A stretch of 64,000 nucleotides of DNA from Marinicella algicola (GTDB lineage Bacteria > Pseudomonadota > Gammaproteobacteria > Xanthomonadales > Marinicellaceae): assembly GCF_028401385.1 (NCBI RefSeq), contig NZ_JAQOMR010000001.1, forward strand, positions 2,730,501 to 2,794,500, read 5' to 3'. Within the stretch, counting starts at the first letter, position 1, and every line of letters begins with the position of its first letter. Positions 9,848 through 19,514 of this stretch are shown piece by piece. The position numbers and the translations under genes are program-made. The notes beneath the pieces were generated by a model, which worked only from the letters and a program-made list of their open reading frames with translations, made no database searches and was not told the DNA's origin.

Positions 9848-10222
9848 ATGAAATTCATCCTCGCCGAAACCTCCCGCTACTGGTGGCCCGTCAAGGTCCA
9901 GATGCCGGACACGGAAAATCCCGGCAAGTTCGTCACATACGAACTGGAAGTCCTGTTCGAGCCGGAAAGCCAGGACAAGGCAATCGACCGCGTCGAGGAA
10001 GCTGCGAAGCTGACGTCGCCGAGGGCGCGCATGGAGCATGAACGCAAGCAGCTCGCCGATGTCTGCAAGGACTGGCGCGGCGTCGAGGACGCAGATGGCA
10101 ATGCCTACAAGTTCTCAGACGAGAATTTCCGGCGGGCGATGAACCAGTCCTGGTTCCGCCGCGCAATCTACTCAGCTTATGCCGACAGCCTGAACGGCGA
10201 GGAAGCACGCCTGGGAAACTGA
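9848..10222 (+). CDS. Tail assembly chaperone, short (G) form
   Basis: A 124-residue protein, MKFILAETSRYWWPVKVQMPD, with FSDENFRRAMNQSWFRRAIYSAY near its end. It lies exactly between the tail tube and tape measure genes, where tailed phages encode the G/GT chaperone that coats the tape measure protein during tail assembly. Its stop TGA at 10220 immediately follows a G GGA AAC slippery heptamer in the correct phase, so part of the ribosomes should continue into the downstream ORF. Confidence 0.75.
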   Translation: MKFILAETSRYWWPVKVQMPDTENPGKFVTYELEVLFEPESQDKAIDRVEEAAKLTSPRARMEHERKQLADVCKDWRGVEDADGNAYKFSDENFRRAMNQSWFRRAIYSAYADSLNGEEARLGN

Positions 10223-10240
10223 AGCGCGCGGCGCGCGCTT
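10213..10240 (+). promoter_or_regulatory. Programmed -1 ribosomal frameshift site (G-GT chaperone)
   Basis: The heptamer GGGAAAC (10213-10219) is in the X XXY YYZ phase relative to the short chaperone frame (codons GGA, AAC, then stop TGA). Slippage by -1 enters the open downstream frame (CTG AAG CGC). Three bases further lies a strong hairpin, AAGCGCGC (10222-10229) pairing with GCGCGCTT (10233-10240), which could stimulate slippage. Conserved frameshifting at this position is established for tail chaperones of dsDNA phages. A missing base would change the frame in the same direction, so expression data are needed to be certain. Confidence 0.75.
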
Positions 10241-10587
10241 GGGCGTTGGCGCGCGTCGGTAAGACGGACGCAGAGGTGCCGGCCACGGTCGACGACGACC
10301 TGGCCGCACAGTTTCGGCAAATGGGCGCGGTCATCGAGGCCGCGCCGGAAGACACCACAAACGAGGCAATCGAGATCATGGCGGTAAATCGCGACAGCAT
10401 GCTTGGCTTTCTGGCCGTCGATACGCAATGGCGTGTCGCCGCGACCATGGCCGGCATGATCTGGATTGGCCTCGACTATAACGCCGTCGATGTCGTCATG
10501 CGCCGGCAGGCACTTCCAGATACCGTCTTCTCCGATCTCCAGACGATGGAAACCGAAGCGCTTTCCGTCCTGAACGGAGACGGATGA
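10219..10587 (+). CDS. Tail assembly chaperone, frameshift-made T extension
   Basis: This frame is open from before the slippery site and encodes LKRAARAWALARVGKTDAEV followed by a compact helical domain ending LQTMETEALSVLNGDG. It is best read as the C-terminal T part of a G-T fusion made by -1 frameshifting, which binds tape measure and recruits tail tube subunits. An internal ATG at 10378 exists, but no good ribosome binding site precedes it. The stop overlaps the tape measure start (ATGATG at 10584). Confidence 0.68.
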   Translation: MKRAARAWALARVGKTDAEVPATVDDDLAAQFRQMGAVIEAAPEDTTNEAIEIMAVNRDSMLGFLAVDTQWRVAATMAGMIWIGLDYNAVDVVMRRQALPDTVFSDLQTMETEALSVLNGDG

Positions 10588-13500
10588 TGGCCCAGCCCAT
10601 GAAAGCCTCAATCCTTCTGGCCGTCGACAATTCCGATGCCCGGCGCGGTCTGAAGGAGACACAAACCGATTTCGACGCGACCGGTGCTGCGGCACGGTCG
10701 GCCGAACCGCATGTGCAGCGTCTGGTCGAGGCAACCACCGGGCTGAGCCGGGCCCAGACCACGAGCCGCAATCGCGGTGAGGATATCGCCGCCTATGGTG
10801 CCGAACTCGACCGGCTTCGCGGTAAATACAATCCGCTGTTTTCCGTGATTACCCGCTACCGGCAGGAGGTCACGGAGATCCGCCAGGCACAGCAGCTCGG
10901 CGCGATCTCGACGGATGAAATGACGGCGGCGATCAGTCGTCAGCGTCAGGCAACGCTGGCCTCGATTGACGCGATCAAGGGGCGCAATGCCGCTGCCGTT
11001 CTGGGCGGTGGCATGGCAGGTCTTAATGACAATAGTTCGCGGTTTCGCCGCCAGAACCTGACGTATCAGCTCTTCGACATCGGCCAGACGGCCGCCATGG
11101 GCATGAACCCGGCGATGATCATGGCACAACAGGGTCCGCAGATCGTCCAGCTCTATGCCGGTCAGGGCGGTGCCAACATGGCGTTGAAAGATTTCGGGTC
11201 GATCCTCGGCGGGCTGACACGACTGATCAATCCCGTAACGATCGGGATCGGCGGTTTGACGGCGGCAACGCTGGTGGGTGTTGCGGCCTACAGCAGCTAC
11301 CTTTCGTCGACGAAACAGGTTGAGACCGCATCAGCCGGTCTTGGCCGTGCCGTCGCAGGAACCGCTGCCGAAATGGAGGCCTCGGCGGAGGCCGGCGCGG
11401 CAGCCGCGGGCATTTCCGTCGCCGCCGCGCGGACGATGCAGACGGCGTTTCTGAGAACCGGAAAGATCGGCTCGGAGAATTTCGAGACGCTGATCGGGCT
11501 TTCCGACGACTTTGCCGCGACGATGGGGATGGCCGCAGATGACGCCGGCGACGCGCTTGCAGATCTGTTTTCCGATCCAGCTAAGGCCGCCGATACGCTG
11601 TCGAAACAGTATAACCTGATCGATGCAGCGACGGCCCGGCAGGTGCGCAACCTTGCCGCCCAGAACCGTCTGATCGAAGCCCAGGCGCTGATCATCGATC
11701 AATTGCCTGGGAAACTGGCCAATGCGAACGAGGCCTCGACGCGTCTCGGCCGTGCCTGGAAGTCGATGCGGCAAGATGCGGCCAATCTTTTGGCGCGGTT
11801 GGCGCGGGCGTCAACTATGTGATCGACGGCCCGACGGACGAGAACAAGCTGGAGCGGCTGCGCGAGCAGCAAGCCGAGCTTTATGAGCGAATTCAGCGAC
11901 CCGATGACGGTCCTCTGGCCGGCGCTTTTCGCGCGCAGATGTATCGGGACGTCGCGGAAATCGAACTGCGGATCGGCATTCTGACTTCGCGTTTGAATGC
12001 GGAGGAGACAAAACGAACGGAAGCCGAAGCGCGCCAGCGCGTAACCGCTGCCTCGACGATCGCCGACGCCTCGCCCGCGCTGTCGACCATCAACCAGGTC
12101 GAGCGCTACCAGAACCAGATCACTGCATTGCAGACCGGCCTCGGTAGCCTGTCGCAGGCCGACATCGATGCCGGCGAAGGCGACCGGATCAACAAAGCGC
12201 TGGAGGCCAAGGAACGCGCGCTCGACGCCATTCTCGGCAAACAACAGCGGCTCAATGAGCTCGACCGGCTGGATATCCGGATTGCCAATGAGCGCAACCC
12301 GCTTCTGCGTGCCGAGCTGGAGGCGCAGCGCAAGAAGCTCGAGCTGCAAGGCCAGGAGATGGACCAAGCTACAGCCGACGCGGAAGTGCAGCGCGCCTAT
12401 AACCGCGTGATCGAAAGCACGATCGCCAGCACTCAGGCTCAGATCGACCAGATCAATGCGGAAACCGACATTCGTGCCGGTCTCAATGCCCAGGTTGCGG
12501 CCGGAGCAATTTCGGCTTCTGACGCCAACCGCATCCTGCAGGAAGAGCTGCAGCTCAGGCCTCTGATCGCGGCGGCAGCTGAAGCCGAGGGGGAGGAAAA
12601 GCAAAAGCTCGAGGCGATCGTCAATGGCCTGGAACAAGCCTATGCCGCAGCGGCCGACGAGGCAAAGCGGGCGGCAAGCGAGCAGGCTCTCCTTGCCGGC
12701 AGCCAGGAGCTGGAGCGGCTGAACGCACAGATCGGGCTTGTCGGTGAAAGCGAGGCCGCGCGCCGGCGTGAGCTTGCCGTCCTGAAAGAACGTCAGAAGC
12801 TTGAGCAGGAAGGGATCAAGGAAGGCGCCGAAACCTATGCCGAGCGCATCGAGCAGGCCAAAAGGATCGCCGATGCCCAAAGCCAACTCGACCGTACGGA
12901 AAGCAATCGCGATGCGATCCGGACGCGTCAGGAAAGCATCGAAAGCCTGAAGGTACAGTTGGCGCTGATCGGGGCGACGGAGGCCGAGCAGCGCCGGACG
13001 CTTGCAGTGCTTGAGGAAAGGAACCGGCTGACGCGCGAGGGCATCGTGCTTGATAGCGAGGCCGGTCGCACGCGGCTGGCGCTCGCGGCTGCCGAGGCGG
13101 AACTGACAAGCGCGTTGGAACGCCGCCAGGCACAATATGAGGCGCTTCGCAGTCAGGGCGAGGATGCAAAGCGGCTGCGCGCTGAGATCAATCTTGTCGG
13201 CGCGAGCGAGGCCGTGCGCCGGCGGGAACTCGCCGCGCTGGAGGAAATGCAGGCATTGCGCCGTGAGGGTCTGTCGATCGGCGATCGTGAGTCGCAGCAG
13301 CGCCTGCAGAACGTGCGCGCGCTGGCGGACATGGAAGCGCAACTGGAGCGTCAGCGCGATGCCTGGGGCGAGATCCAGTCGACGCAGGAAGACGCGATCG
13401 ACAGCATCTTCGACTTCAAAAACTGGCCTCTGGTGACTTTGGCTCGATCCTTGAAGACATGGCCAATAGCGTCGGCCAGATGATGCTGGATCTCGGTGCC

Positions 13501-14838
13501 AAGAACCCGCTCAAGAACGCGCTGCTTGGCACCAATTACGGCACGTTCGACGATCTCCAAAAGCCCGGCGAAAACATCCTGTCCACAATCTTCGGCGGCG
13601 GGCAGTCGGTCGGTGCGATGAACGTCCAGGCGGCAACAGTGATCGTCAACGGTGGTGTCGCTGCGGGCCCGGCCGGGCTGATGTCCGGTTATGGTGCCAA
13701 TGACAATTTCGGCGGGACAGGAGTGGGCGGCAATGTCGCCTCTGCCGGCGTCGATCGCGCCTTTGGCCTTCTGGGTGCGACCGAGGGCAACGGGCTTGGC
13801 GACATCAACGCCTTTCTCGCCGCCGGCGGCGTCGACATCAATGCGGCGGCGACGAAATGGTGCGCCGGCTTCGTCAACTCGGCGCTTGCACAAGTCGGCA
13901 TTGATGGCAGCGGCTCGCTGATCGCGAACAGCTTTCAGGATTGGGGCCTGCAGATCGATCCATCGCAGGTGATGCGTGGTGACGTTCTGCTGAATTCACG
14001 CGGTCTCGGTGCGAATGAGATGGGCGGCCATGTCGGTCTTGCGACTGGCGCTTCAAGAATGATGGGCGGCGACCTGCAGCTTCAGATGCTCTCCGGCAAC
14101 ACCGGCAACGGCGTCGGCCTTGGCTGGCAGAATGCGGCCAACCTGCAGGTGCGTCGCGCGTCCGAGGCTCTTGGCGGTCTGGCGCAGAACGCCGGCATCG
14201 CCAATCAGGGTCTCGGCGTGTTCGGCGACGGCCTCGGTCAGCTCGGCAATGCCTTTTCCAATGTCCAGATCGGCGGCGCTTCCGGTGGTGGTGGCGGTCT
14301 GTTTGGCTGGCTTGGCAGCCTCTTTGGCGGCATCGGCGGCGGATCGCAGTTGCAGATCGCCCAGGCGACCGTGGCGTCAGGGGCATGGACGGGACTTTAT
14401 GCAGAAGGTGGTCCGATTGTTGGTCCTGGCGGTCCGCGCGATGACATGGTGCCGATCTGGGCATCCAATGGCGAATTCATGGTCAACGCCCAAGCGACGG
14501 CAAAGCATCGACCAATCCTCGAAGCCATTAACAGCGGGCGTCCGTTCGGTCGCTACGCTTCAGGCGGCGCTATCGAAACCGGCCCGGCCTACTGGCCGCA
14601 GGCCGGCAACAGCAATGCCGGCGCGACGGCGGATATGCGCCCGATGATCCAGGTCATTAACAATTCTTCTGCTCCGGTGACCGGCGAAGTCGAGGAAACG
14701 ACCGATGCGCAGGGCCGCAGATCCTACCGCATGGTGCTGTCCGATATGACTGCCGACGGTTTGAGTGCGCGTGACGGCAAAGCCCGGAAAGTCATGCGCG
14801 AGAGTTACGGCGTTCGAAAGCTGGGAGTGGCACGATGA
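10584..14838 (+). CDS. Phage tail length tape measure protein with C-terminal peptidase domain
   Basis: About 1,415 residues after two apparent frameshifts are repaired (near 11798 in TTTTGG and near 13425 in TGGCC). The N-terminal 400 residues match the prophage tape measure family (LTYQLFDIGQTAAMGMNP, hydrophobic IGIGGLTAATLVGVAAY). The middle is a long charged coiled coil in which a module around AEINLVGASEAVRRRELAAL recurs at 12715-12820, 12946-13060 and 13180-13290. The C-terminal third holds a CHAP/TIGR02594-like peptidoglycan hydrolase with WCAGFVNSAL and GGHVGLATG supplying Cys and His. Near the end is a Gly-rich EGGPIVGPGGPRDDMVPIW segment. Its length sets tail length, and the hydrolase would help DNA cross the cell wall. 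Confidence 0.85.
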
Positions 14839-15257
14839 CGATCCTCACCTGGCCGTCCGAACTCCCGAAACCCGACCGCGATGGCTATCAGCGTCAGATC
14901 GATGATCCGCGTGGTGAGCGTCCACGCGATACCGGCCCTCGCGGTTGGAAACGGCGCTGGTCATCGGTGAGCAAAAGCGTTTCGCTGACCATTGATGTCG
15001 ACCGCAGCCAGAAGGCTGTCTTTGACCGGTTTTACGAGGACAATGCGGACTTCGGTTCGAGCCTGTTCTGGATGCCGGATCCGACGACCGATGGCTGGCC
15101 GCTTCTGATGCCGGATGGCCAACCGCTTCTGATGCATGATGGCACGCCGCTTCTGATGGCCGCGCGCTGGCTCTGCCTGTTCGGCAAGCCGGTTCCGAGC
15201 GAAACCGTCAGAGGCATCCGCTTCAAGATCGCGTTTAACGTGACGGTGATGCCATGA
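14835..15257 (+). CDS. Tail protein with internal tripled G-x-PLLM repeat
   Basis: A 140-residue intact protein starting in an ATGA overlap with the tape measure gene. It resembles small tail proteins found between tape measure and tail tip genes. Near residue 85 the motif (D)G-x-PLLM is repeated three times from three 24-bp tandem units. The rest (WSSVSKSVSLTIDVDRSQKAVFDRFYEDN) has no catalytic features. I do not know its function; it may be a tail tip connector. Confidence 0.65.
   Translation: MTILTWPSELPKPDRDGYQRQIDDPRGERPRDTGPRGWKRRWSSVSKSVSLTIDVDRSQKAVFDRFYEDNADFGSSLFWMPDPTTDGWPLLMPDGQPLLMHDGTPLLMAARWLCLFGKPVPSETVRGIRFKIAFNVTVMP
15087..15158 (+). repeat. Three 24-bp coding tandem repeats
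   Basis: Units at 15087-15110, 15111-15134 and 15135-15158 each end in CCGCTTCTGATG or close to it and encode eight residues ending G-x-PLLM. The units keep the reading frame, so copy number could vary without breaking the gene. Confidence 0.8.
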
Positions 15258-15778
15258 GACGTGTCAGCTTTAACGCCAGAACCGCATTCGATGCCGAGAC
15301 CGGCGGCGACATCGAGGTCGCGCTGTTCGTGTTCGAGCACGCCCTGTTGCCGGAACCGATCCGTCTTTCAACGGACCCGACCGAGCGTATTTCCGCTGAA
15401 CCGCTGATCTATGGCACGCGGTCGATCTGGAACGGCGCAAACCCGGTGGTTGATCCGTATCTCTTCGTTCTGGCGAGCGCTGAAGTGCCCGGCGATATGG
15501 AGGATGCGCCGGCGGCAGCAACGCTGGTGCTCGAAAACGTCGACAACGAAATCGCCTCGGTGCTGCGTTCTTTTGTCGACTACGCGACGGTGCACATGGC
15601 CGTGGTGCTGGTCGGTTCTCCTGACCTTGTCGAGGTCGAATACCGAGACATGAAGCTCGTCTCCGCCGACGGCGATGCTGGCGAGGTCCGGATCGCCATC
15701 GGCCGCCGTCCGATCGAGGACGAGCGCGTACCGATGGACCGCTTCACCAAAGACAGATTTCCGGGGATTTATCGATGA
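15254..15778 (+). CDS. DUF1833 minor tail protein
   Basis: A 174-residue protein overlapping both neighbours by 4 bases. ALLPEPIRLSTDPTERIS, PYLFVLASAEVPGD and a C-terminal FPGIYR are consistent with DUF1833, a family placed between the tape measure and the NlpC/P60 gene in many prophages. It is probably a distal tail protein bridging tube and tip. Confidence 0.75.
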   Translation: MRRVSFNARTAFDAETGGDIEVALFVFEHALLPEPIRLSTDPTERISAEPLIYGTRSIWNGANPVVDPYLFVLASAEVPGDMEDAPAAATLVLENVDNEIASVLRSFVDYATVHMAVVLVGSPDLVEVEYRDMKLVSADGDAGEVRIAIGRRPIEDERVPMDRFTKDRFPGIYR

Positions 15779-16179
15779 GCTGGTCCGACAGATATCTTGG
15801 CATTCCGTTTTGTGACCTTGGCCGTGATGCTGCCGGCTGCGATTGCTGGGGGCTTATCCACCTGGTCTATGCCCGTGAGTTGAAGATCGCGCTGCCCACC
15901 TATCGCCACGCCTATAACTCGACCGATGAACGCGCCGAGATCGAAGGCCTGATCGGCACGGCGGCCGCATCCAGCACATGGCACCGCCAGGGCGAACCGC
16001 AAGCCATGGACGTGGTGCTGTTCCGGCGCGGTCAGGTGACCTCGCATATCGGCATTGTGGTGCGCCCGAACTGGATGCTGCACATGGCCGAGACCGGTGC
16101 GCGCGTCGAATGCTACGGCATGCCGTCCTGGAAACAGCGGCTGCGCGGCATCTATCGGCACGAAAGGCTGATGGCATGA
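15775..16179 (+). CDS. Tail-associated NlpC/P60 peptidoglycan endopeptidase
   Basis: A 134-residue single-domain cysteine peptidase that would cut peptide bonds in murein during entry. The catalytic cysteine is in CDCWGLIHLVY (residues 22-32), the first histidine in TSHIGIVV and the second polar residue in WMLHMAE. Length and position between DUF1833 and the tip protein match gpK-type tail peptidases. It overlaps both neighbours by 4 bases. This is a second murein hydrolase in addition to the domain in the tape measure. Confidence 0.83.
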   Translation: MSWSDRYLGIPFCDLGRDAAGCDCWGLIHLVYARELKIALPTYRHAYNSTDERAEIEGLIGTAAASSTWHRQGEPQAMDVVLFRRGQVTSHIGIVVRPNWMLHMAETGARVECYGMPSWKQRLRGIYRHERLMA

Positions 16180-19100
16180 ACGGTCTTGTCCAGCTCACCA
16201 CAGCGCCGGTCATCGATCCCGGATCCGCGCGCCTGGACATGACCGTGCCGGCCGGGGCCACGATCGATGACATGATCACGATCGGTCTGCCTTCGCTGGC
16301 CGTCATCGACCGCAAGCATCTGCGCGTCACGCTCGTCTCGGCCGAAAGCATGATGCCGGTTCCGCAGCAATTCTGGAAACAGGTTCGCCCGAAAGCCGGT
16401 GTACGTGTCGTCATCCGGGTGGTGCCGGGCAAAAACGCTGTGCGCTCGATCCTGATGGTTGTCGTGTCAATCGCTGCCTTTGCCCTGGCACCGGCCATTG
16501 CGGGCGCATTCGGCTTTACGGCGGCATCGGCTGGTTTCGGGCTGGTCAAGGGCCTGATCACGGCCGGACTGACGGCGATTGCATCGCTTGCGATCAACGC
16601 ACTGATCCCGCCGCCGCAGGCCAACAACAATGACGGTGAGAAGCGCAACACGTTTCAGGTATCCGGCTGGCGCAACCGGGTGCCGGGCGACAGCGAACCG
16701 GTGCCTATGTTGTTCGGCACGCATCGTGTCGCGCCGGTCTTTGCCGCCACGACCTACACCGAGATTGTTGGCGACGAGCAGTTTGTCCGTGGGCTGTTCA
16801 CGTTCGGCTATGGCGCTCTGTCGCTCTCGGATATCCGCATCGGCGAAACGTCGATCGACGAATATGACGAGGTCGAGATCGAAACCCGTTCCGGATATGC
16901 CGGCGATGGTCCGGTCACGCTTTATCCGCGTCAGGTCATCGAGGAAGCGACCGGCATCGAGCTTGTCCGGCCACTGCCGCGTGACGATGCCGGCGAAGTG
17001 ATCGAGGGCCAGCCGGCCGAGGAAAACCGGTGACGCGGGCAACCGCGCTCGACAGCGCCAGCACCTCGGTGATCATCGCCATGCCGTCCGGCCTGTTCGA
17101 GGTCGACGACAACGGCGAGGTGCGCCAGCGCACGGTCTCTGTCCGTATTCGCCAGCGCCCGGTTGGAAGCCCGGACTGGCAGGGTGTCGCCACGCTCGAA
17201 ATCAGCGCCGGCAAGCGCGAGACCTTCTTCCGCCAGCACATGTGGGATTTTCCGGCACGCGGCAAATACGAGATCGAGGTCACCCGGATGACGGACGAGC
17301 AGACCTCGACCCGCATCTCCGACCGCGTCACCCTTGCAGCCGTGCAGTCGATCCGGCCGGAATACCCGGTCAATTTCAATAAGCCGCTTTGCCTTCTGGC
17401 GATGCGGATCAAGGCGACCTATCAGCTCAACGGCGCGCTCGACAATGTCAACGCCATGGCGACCCGGCTTGCCGAGGCTGGCGAACTGCCCAACACCAGC
17501 AACCCGGCCGCAGCCTATGTGAAAGCGCTCACCGGGCCTTGCAATGCTTATCCGGTGTCTGCCGCGTCGATCGACATGGATGCGATCAACGACTGGTACC
17601 AGTTCTGCCAGACCAAGGGTCTCAAATATGACCGGCTGCATGATGCTGCCGAGAACCTCGGCGAGATGCTGCTGGCCATCTGTGCGGCCGGGCGTGCGAC
17701 GCCGCGCCATGACGGCGTCCGCTGGACGGTGGTGATCGACCGCCCGGACGATATGGTGATCGATCATATCAGCCCGCGAAACGCCTCGGACTTCCAATGG
17801 TCGCGGACCTATTTCGAGCCGCCGCATGCCTTCCGCGTCCCGTTTTTCGATGCGACGAACGACCACAAGCCCGCAGAGCGGATCGTGCCCTGGCCGGGCC
17901 ATACAGGTCCGATCGACCGGACCGAACAGATCGAGATGCCGGGCAAAACCGATCCGGCCGAGATCTGGCGGGAGGCGCGCCGGCGCCAGTACGAGCTGAT
18001 CTACCGGCCGGACAGCTATCGCGCCATGCAATCGGGCGCGGCGCGTGTGGCAACGCGCGGCGACCTCGTCGCGCTGTCCTCTGACGTTTTGACGCGCACG
18101 CAGATCTCGGCTCGCGTCCGCGCGGTTCAGGGTGCGATCGTCGTGCTTGATGACATCGTCACGATGGAGGCAGGCAAGACCTATGCAATCCGGTTCCGGG
18201 TCTTTGCCAATAGCGAGGATGAGATTGGCACCTCGCTGGTACGCCAGGTCGAGACCGGCGCAGGTCGATGGAAGACGCTGATTGTGGAAGACGCATCGAC
18301 GCTGCCGAAGATCGGCGAACTGATCCACTTCGGCGAAATGGACACGGTCTCCTCGCTCATGAAAGTAAAGGGCATAGAGCCGGGACAGGACTTTGCCGCG
18401 ACCATCCATATGATCGATGCCAGCCCGGTTATCGATGACCTGACGGATGCCGAAGTGCCGCCCGCCTGGGACGGCCGTGTCGGTGGCGAAATCGCGAACT
18501 ACGAGGTCTCCCCGGCCGCACCGCGCATTTCGCAGGTTTATTCCGGACTTGCGGGGACCGACAGCGAAAACGGCCTCGCCATCCTGATCGCGCCTGGCGG
18601 TGGATCGGCCGCAACGCTTTCAAGCTACCGGATCGAGCACCGCCTTTCCGGCGGCGGATGGGCAAACTTCAGCATTCCCGTAGCCAATGGCGGCGCAGCG
18701 ATCGTCGGATATGCAAAGGGCCAGACCGTCGACATCCGTGTTTATGCGATCGGTGGCGGTGGCACTGAAGGGGCTGCGAGCGGCACAGTTGCCGTTACCA
18801 TCGGCGCAAACGACCCTGTCATTCCAGGAGCGCTCAACACAGGTTCGATCACGGCCGCCGGAGGTCTCGGCTTTGCGCGAGTCTCGCTGGTCACGACGGC
18901 CGATGAGGCCACGGCCGCGCTTCAGCTTTATCGCGTGCCGGCAGGTGGCACTCTCGATCGTGATATCCATCGCACCGGCGCACCTGTTGCTGTCGTGCCA
19001 TCAAGCTCTATCAATCTGGCTGATGGCGATACGACACGCGCAAGCCTGATCAACAACGGCGCATTCTCAAGTGCTGACACCTGGTCGCCGGAAGGCGGCT

Positions 19101-19501
19101 GGTCGATCTCCGGCGGTAAAGCGACGCATACGGCCGGAACTGCCGACCTGATCAGCCAGGCCATGACGCTGACAGCCGGCAAATACTACCGGATGGCGTT
19201 TGCGATCTCCGGCCGGTCGGCCGGATCGGTGACGCCGCAGCTTGCAGGCGGATCAACCGCAACCGGCACGGCCAGATCCGCCAACGGTTATCACCTCGAC
19301 CGCATCCGGGCCGTCTCTGGAAACAACGCGTTGGCGCTTGCCGCCTCGGCCGACTTCGATGGCGCGATCGATGACGTGGTGTTGTTCGAAGAGAGCGGCG
19401 CATCGATCGGACAGGGGATCTACGACTATTACATCGAACCTCTGAACGAGACCGGCTCGGCCGGACCGGTCAGCGGACCATTCACCGTAACGATTGTGTA
19501 A
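16176..19501 (+). CDS. Tail tip/host specificity protein, TipJ (gpJ-like) family
   Basis: About 1,108 residues after adding one base at an AACCGG run near 17030, where the frame otherwise stops. The first 130 residues include a tip-attachment domain and a conserved hydrophobic hairpin (ILMVVVSIAAFALAPAIAGA, LITAGLTAIASLAINAL) seen in TipJ/gpJ-type proteins. The centre (YPVNFNKPLCLLAMRIKATYQ) matches the phage tail hub region. The C-terminal 350 residues are beta-rich, with a fibronectin-like stretch and a carbohydrate-module-like segment that probably contacts the host surface. It starts in an ATGA overlap with the peptidase. Confidence 0.83.
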
Positions 19502-19514
19502 CAGGTGGCATGAC

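Noticed and set aside
12715..13290. Repeated segments of the tape measure gene as an assembly duplication
   Set aside because: The repeats are diverged in sequence and in frame, as expected of natural module duplication rather than an assembly artefact.
11699..13342. 547-residue open frame on the minus strand
   Set aside because: It lies entirely antisense to the coiled-coil part of the tape measure gene; its Leu/Arg/Ala-rich composition is what GC-rich codons give in the complementary frame, and it has no ribosome site or recognisable domain.
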